Assembly: GCA_965197455.1 (NCBI GenBank)
Contig: OZ240208.1
Span: 248,001-312,000, forward strand
Direction: 5' to 3'
Length of the DNA: 64,000 nt
Source: JAGWBD01 sp965197455
GTDB taxonomy: Bacteria; Chloroflexota; Anaerolineae; Aggregatilineales; Phototrophicaceae
Shown: piece by piece, positions 60,593 to 64,000 of the stretch
Layout: the number at the start of each line of letters is the position of its first letter
Position numbering within the stretch: position 1 is the first letter of the stretch
The notes under the pieces: model-generated
Database searches by the model: none
Told to the model about the DNA's origin: nothing
Seen by the model: only the letters and a program-made list of their open reading frames with translations
Position numbers and translations under genes: made by a program

Positions 60593-60677
60593 GGCAAACT
60601 GTCCCAATTGCTTCACAACTCTGCGCCACGATGGTAGTTGAAGCCTGCACGAAGGTCAACGCGGGCGAACGGACGAA

Positions 60678-61496
60678 TTATTCCTCCGGCCAGACGGCCA
60701 GCAGGGCGGGCACGGCGTCCAGTGAAAGGATGCTCGTCGCCGGTTCCGAGCTCACGAAGAACAGGGTGGAGCCGCCGCCGTCAAGGTTCAGCGCGCTGAC
60801 GATGTCCAGCTCTGACGCAACCAACCAGGCGGCCAGATCCGCGAGGGAGATGCCCAGCAAGGGCGTGGCCAGCAACAGCACATGACCTTGGCTATCCAGC
60901 GCCACCACGCTGCGGCGGGCGAGCGAACTGCGGCCCTTGTAGGCCTGAGCCCCGTCCAGCACCAGCATGGGGAAGCCCTGTACGGCCTGTTGCGGCGGGG
61001 CATTGCGCCAGGGCTGCACCCGGCTGGGGCGCAGCTGAGGCAGGCCGTCGCGCACCAGCAGCGTTCCGCCGCGTGACAGCCAGGGCTGGCCGTGAGCGAC
61101 GCCATCCGCGACGAGCAGGCCGTTGATGTGCAGGTTGCTTTCGAAGAAGTTGGCGTTGATGAAGGCGACGACGCCGGGCAGCGCATCCAGCCAGTCATCA
61201 AGACCCAGGGCCTGACCCGGCTGATAGTGCGCGCGCAGGCGGTAACGTTGGGGGTCCACGCGCAGGGCGACCAGCTGGCCAAGCAGGGAGCCGGTGGACA
61301 GGGAAGTGTGCAGTTGCAGACCGGGCGCCAGTTCCGTCCAGCCTTGAGGGGTGACAGTGGGTACAGGCGGCGCTGGTGAAGGGCTGGCAGGCTCGAACAG
61401 GTTGCGCAACTGACAGGCAGACAGCAAGCTGACGAGCAGGACACAGACGCAGAGCTGACAAAGCGCGGCAGGAACTTGCCTGGCAGTAGGCCGCAT
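60678..61496 (-). CDS. Lipoprotein with phosphodiester glycosidase (NAGPA) domain
   Basis: 272 aa from ATG at 61496. Signal peptide with lipobox LLSAC (VCVLLVSLLSACQL), so the mature protein is lipid-anchored outside the membrane. Core motifs: NANFFESNLHINGLLVADG, GRSSLARRSVVALDSQGHVLLL and VSALNLDGGGSTLFF, as in the NAGPA / DUF2233 family, which cleaves sugar-phosphodiester bonds on exopolysaccharide or peptidoglycan in bacteria. Substrate unknown. It sits between two Mrr genes, just downstream of tRNA-Val on the other strand. Confidence 0.8.
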   Translation of the reverse strand: MRPTARQVPAALCQLCVCVLLVSLLSACQLRNLFEPASPSPAPPVPTVTPQGWTELAPGLQLHTSLSTGSLLGQLVALRVDPQRYRLRAHYQPGQALGLDDWLDALPGVVAFINANFFESNLHINGLLVADGVAHGQPWLSRGGTLLVRDGLPQLRPSRVQPWRNAPPQQAVQGFPMLVLDGAQAYKGRSSLARRSVVALDSQGHVLLLATPLLGISLADLAAWLVASELDIVSALNLDGGGSTLFFVSSEPATSILSLDAVPALLAVWPEE

Positions 61497-61520
61497 GGTA
61501 GACTTGCCGCCGTCAGTCAG

Positions 61521-61594
<74 letters not shown>

Positions 61595-61628
61595 CAAACC
61601 CAGGCTGTTCGCTGCCTTCTCAGAGATT

Positions 61629-62609
61629 CTACTCAAAGTAATCCACGACAATTGCATGCGTGGTGTGCTGCTGATCCACGCGCACACCGATGCCGTGCTC
61701 GATCATCTGCGCAGACAACTGCCTGCCGTCCAGCAGCAGCAGGTCATGGTCGCCGCCTGGCCCGCTGGCAGTGAGGACGTCACCGGCGAAGCGGGCGCTG
61801 GTGATCAGAATGCCCTTGCAGCCTTCCTGACCAGGCAGCGCCAGGCCCGTGCTGCGCAGGGCGCGCCAGTCGAGCAACAGCAGGGGGTCGAGACAAAGCG
61901 CCAGAAATCCCGGCTCTGCGTCCCCGGCATTGCGCGCCCGTATGATGCCTGCGAAGCCGGTCTCGCCACGTTGCTGCACGTCGATGCGCTTGCGCTCGCC
62001 ATCCAGCTGGCCGAAATTCAGCGCCAGCAACAGGTCGACAATCGTTTGCTCGAAGACTGCCAGCGGCGCATTGGAGAGGCGCAACAGCAGGTCGTCGTCA
62101 AGCTGGCTGCGCAGGCGCGTCAGCACCACCTGCAAGGCCTGCTGCAACTGTTGGCGCGGCGACATCACTGGCCCGCGGGAATGCCGGGCCTGGAGCATCT
62201 GTACATCTTCCTCGTCCCAGATGGGTAAGGGAAGGCGGTCTGCGCGGCGGCGCCTGGATTGTGCAGAAGGCTTCGAGAAGGCGGCGAAGGAAGGGTAGCG
62301 CAGCAGATACTTTATGTTGACAGAGTCCGCCGCGGTATCCAGCACGCGCCGACCCTCATCGGTGATGCGAAACAGTCCGCGCCCCGCACTTTGCAGCAAA
62401 CCGGCCCGTTTCAGGTAAGTGTTGGCCCAGTTAATGCGATTGTTCACTTTCGTCTGGGCGCCGCTGGCGGTCAGTTCGTTGCGCTCCCGGTGCGTCAGAC
62501 TGAACTGTGCGGCCAGGTAGGTTTCTGCTTCACGCAGGCTGTGTGACTCTCCGTCACTGGTGAGTTGCAAAACGGGATAAATGAAGGCATCTAGTTTAGG
62601 GACTGCCAC
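61629..62609 (-). CDS. Mrr homologue lacking nuclease catalytic residues
   Basis: 326 aa from GTG at 62609, five bases after GGGAGG; this gives VAVPKLDAFIYPVL, matching the E. coli Mrr start. The Mrr_N domain is clear (INWANTYLKRAGLLQSAGRGLFRITDEGRRVL). In the C-terminal domain the nuclease motif is degenerate: GETGFAG (about residues 215-221) replaces GDGGIDG, and FLALCL (235-240) replaces YLQAKRY, so the Asp pair and the Gln-x-Lys are lost. The fold-supporting tail KGILITSARFAG and LLLDGRQLSAQMIEHGIGV is kept. GC-rich codon use like the host. Likely catalytically inactive; could bind DNA or regulate. Confidence 0.85.
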   Translation of the reverse strand: MAVPKLDAFIYPVLQLTSDGESHSLREAETYLAAQFSLTHRERNELTASGAQTKVNNRINWANTYLKRAGLLQSAGRGLFRITDEGRRVLDTAADSVNIKYLLRYPSFAAFSKPSAQSRRRRADRLPLPIWDEEDVQMLQARHSRGPVMSPRQQLQQALQVVLTRLRSQLDDDLLLRLSNAPLAVFEQTIVDLLLALNFGQLDGERKRIDVQQRGETGFAGIIRARNAGDAEPGFLALCLDPLLLLDWRALRSTGLALPGQEGCKGILITSARFAGDVLTASGPGGDHDLLLLDGRQLSAQMIEHGIGVRVDQQHTTHAIVVDYFE

Positions 62610-62687
62610 AATCGCCTCCCTGTCTGGCAATTTGGTGGAGTATAGAGAATGCCGGGGTCAGTGGCAAACACGGCCTGGGCAACAGCA

Positions 62688-62718
62688 TTGCGGTACCAGG
62701 AAATAGTTAAGGTATACT
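62688..62718 (+). promoter_or_regulatory. Candidate promoter of the solute-binding protein gene
   Basis: TTGCGG (62688-62693), 19-base spacer and TATACT (62713-62718). About 80 bases before the GTG start. Confidence 0.45.
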
Positions 62719-62800
62719 GCACTTAGGTCGGGATCCTGGATGCGAATGCTCAATACCAGTCCCGCCCTGCTGCAAGGCTTACTACAAAACAGGAGGAGAC

Positions 62801-64000
62801 GTGAACACACAGCGATTTACCCGTACAGTTACACTTCTGGCAGTCAGCCTGTTGCTGATGCTGGCCATTCCGCTTGTGGCGCAAGATGGCTACATGGAAG
62901 CGCCGGCCCTGGCGGAAATGGTGGCTGCGGGCGACCTGCCGCCAGTTGCCGAACGCTTGCCGGCCAATCCGCTGGTCGTTGAGCCGATTGACAGCGTAGG
63001 TGACTACGGTGGCATCTGGCATCGCGCCTGGCGTGGTATCAACGACTTCCACGTTTTTGGCCGCGTAACCTACGACCCGGTGCTGCGCTGGCCGCGCGAT
63101 CCGTCGGACGCGGTACAGCCGGGCCTGGCTGAAAGCTGGGACTGGAACGAGGATGGCACCGAGATGACGCTGCATTTCCGCGAAGGCTTGCGCTGGTCAG
63201 ATGGCACGCCCTGGACGGTGGATGATGTGCTCTTCTGGTGGGAAGCCATCGAGAATGACACCAATATCACCGCGGCCGTCCACGGTGAGTGGCTTGTCGG
63301 TGGCGCGCCGATGCGGCCGGAAAAGCTGGACGACTACACTCTGCGGCTGCACTTTGCTGGGCCAAACGGTCTGGCGGAAACGGTCGGCCTGGCGTTTCAC
63401 GGGCATCAGTGGCCGCTGGGCTTCGAGCGCTTCGGCTTCTATGCGCCGCGTCACTATCTGGAGCAATTCCACCCGGCCTACAGCGAGACCGGCTCCTACG
63501 AGCTCTTCGAGGAGAAGTCCTTCGACTACAACATCGATCGCCCGGTGATGACTTCCTGGAAAATCAGCGTGTATGAGCCAGGCACGACGCTGATGATCGC
63601 CAAACGCAACCCCTACTACTGGAAGGTGGATGTTGAGGGACGTCAGCTGCCCTACATCGACGAGGTTTATTTCCACCTCGTGGAAGGCTCGCCTGGCGTG
63701 AATGTGATGGGTATCGCCGGCGATCTGAGTATGCAGGCGCGCGCCATCGACCTCTCGCAGTATCCGGTCTACCAGGAAAACGCCGAGGCCAACGGTTACC
63801 ACATGTTGCTGTGGCCCTCTGCTGCTGCTTCGTCGTTGACCTTCTTCTTCAACCAGAGCTATCCAGAGGATAACTATCGCGAGCTCTTCCAGGACTTACG
63901 TTTCCGGCGGGCGATGTCCATCGCCATTGATCGGGAAACCATCAACCAGATCGCATTCCTGGGACAGGGGATCCCGCGCACCGAGTCGGTCGTGCGTGAC
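62801..64000 (+). CDS. ABC transporter family 5 extracellular solute-binding protein, N-terminal part
   Basis: 400 codons to the right edge without a stop. GTG start four bases after AGGAGG. Signal peptide NTQRFTRTVTLLAVSLLLMLAIPLVAQ. SBP-bac-5 marks: DPVLRWPRDPSDAVQPGLAESWDWNEDGTEMTLHFREGLRWSDGTPWTVDDVLFWWEAI and LFQDLRFRRAMSIAIDRETINQIAFLGQG. Binds peptides, nickel, or oligosaccharides for an ABC importer; in this phylum many such proteins take up sugars. Permease genes probably follow beyond the window. Confidence 0.92.
   Translation, partial: MNTQRFTRTVTLLAVSLLLMLAIPLVAQDGYMEAPALAEMVAAGDLPPVAERLPANPLVVEPIDSVGDYGGIWHRAWRGINDFHVFGRVTYDPVLRWPRDPSDAVQPGLAESWDWNEDGTEMTLHFREGLRWSDGTPWTVDDVLFWWEAIENDTNITAAVHGEWLVGGAPMRPEKLDDYTLRLHFAGPNGLAETVGLAFHGHQWPLGFERFGFYAPRHYLEQFHPAYSETGSYELFEEKSFDYNIDRPVMTSWKISVYEPGTTLMIAKRNPYYWKVDVEGRQLPYIDEVYFHLVEGSPGVNVMGIAGDLSMQARAIDLSQYPVYQENAEANGYHMLLWPSAAASSLTFFFNQSYPEDNYRELFQDLRFRRAMSIAIDRETINQIAFLGQGIPRTESVVRD

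Overview
The window is GC-rich bacterial chromosome with tightly packed genes. Many neighbours overlap by ATGA or GTGA, and GTG or TTG starts are frequent. Likely source: a member of the Chloroflexota, of the Anaerolineae/Caldilineae type. This is an inference from Thr-Pro-rich (TPTPT) linkers on exported proteins, RNase J, a type A RNase P RNA, alpha-aminoadipate (AAA) lysine genes, family 5 solute-binding proteins and many Gfo/Idh/MocA enzymes. No phylogenetic marker was searched.

Layout. 1-1.6 kb (minus): purine genes (PurN-like fragment, purB). 1.6-5 kb: a RhaEW-type aldolase/dehydrogenase and an oligogalacturonate-lyase-like propeller. 5-12.3 kb (plus): three GT4 glycosyltransferases, then an asymmetric heterodimeric ABC exporter. 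12.4-26.5 kb: a sugar and sugar-acid block (sorbitol-type dehydrogenase, five Gfo/Idh/MocA oxidoreductases including a tandem duplicate, TIM-barrel isomerase, mannonate dehydratase, aldo/keto reductase, NagA). Inside it lies the AAA lysine operon (homocitrate synthase and both homoaconitase subunits, 16.96-19.9 kb). 26.5-29.4 kb: msrA, RNase P RNA, a GT39-like membrane protein. 29.4-43.9 kb: S41 protease, membrane transglutaminase, RNase J, phosphohexomutase, MDR dehydrogenase, isocitrate dehydrogenase, Fhs, bactofilin, KynB-like hydrolase. 43.9-53.2 kb (minus): an exopolysaccharide operon (two Wzz-like proteins, CpsD-like ATPase, RmlA/B/D, a HAD phosphatase, three glycosyltransferases) with rnhB embedded. 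53.3-57.9 kb: folK, folB, folE, metK, a methyltransferase and a PabC-like enzyme. 58-59.6 kb: aspartokinase. 59.6-62.6 kb: two Mrr-family proteins flanking a lipoprotein and tRNA-Val(CAC). The window ends inside a family 5 solute-binding protein.

The most notable signal is a pair of candidate ribosome-mediated attenuators. The AAA lysine operon is preceded by a 17-codon peptide with three clustered Lys codons, a terminator hairpin and a mutually exclusive antiterminator pairing that starts right after the peptide stop codon. Aspartokinase is preceded by a consensus promoter, a 27-codon peptide with a Met/Thr run (MMMTGMTT) and a 10-bp terminator. Lysine made by the AAA route and a Met/Thr-only sensor on aspartokinase fit together as a split regulatory logic. 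Mechanisms are inferred from sequence only.
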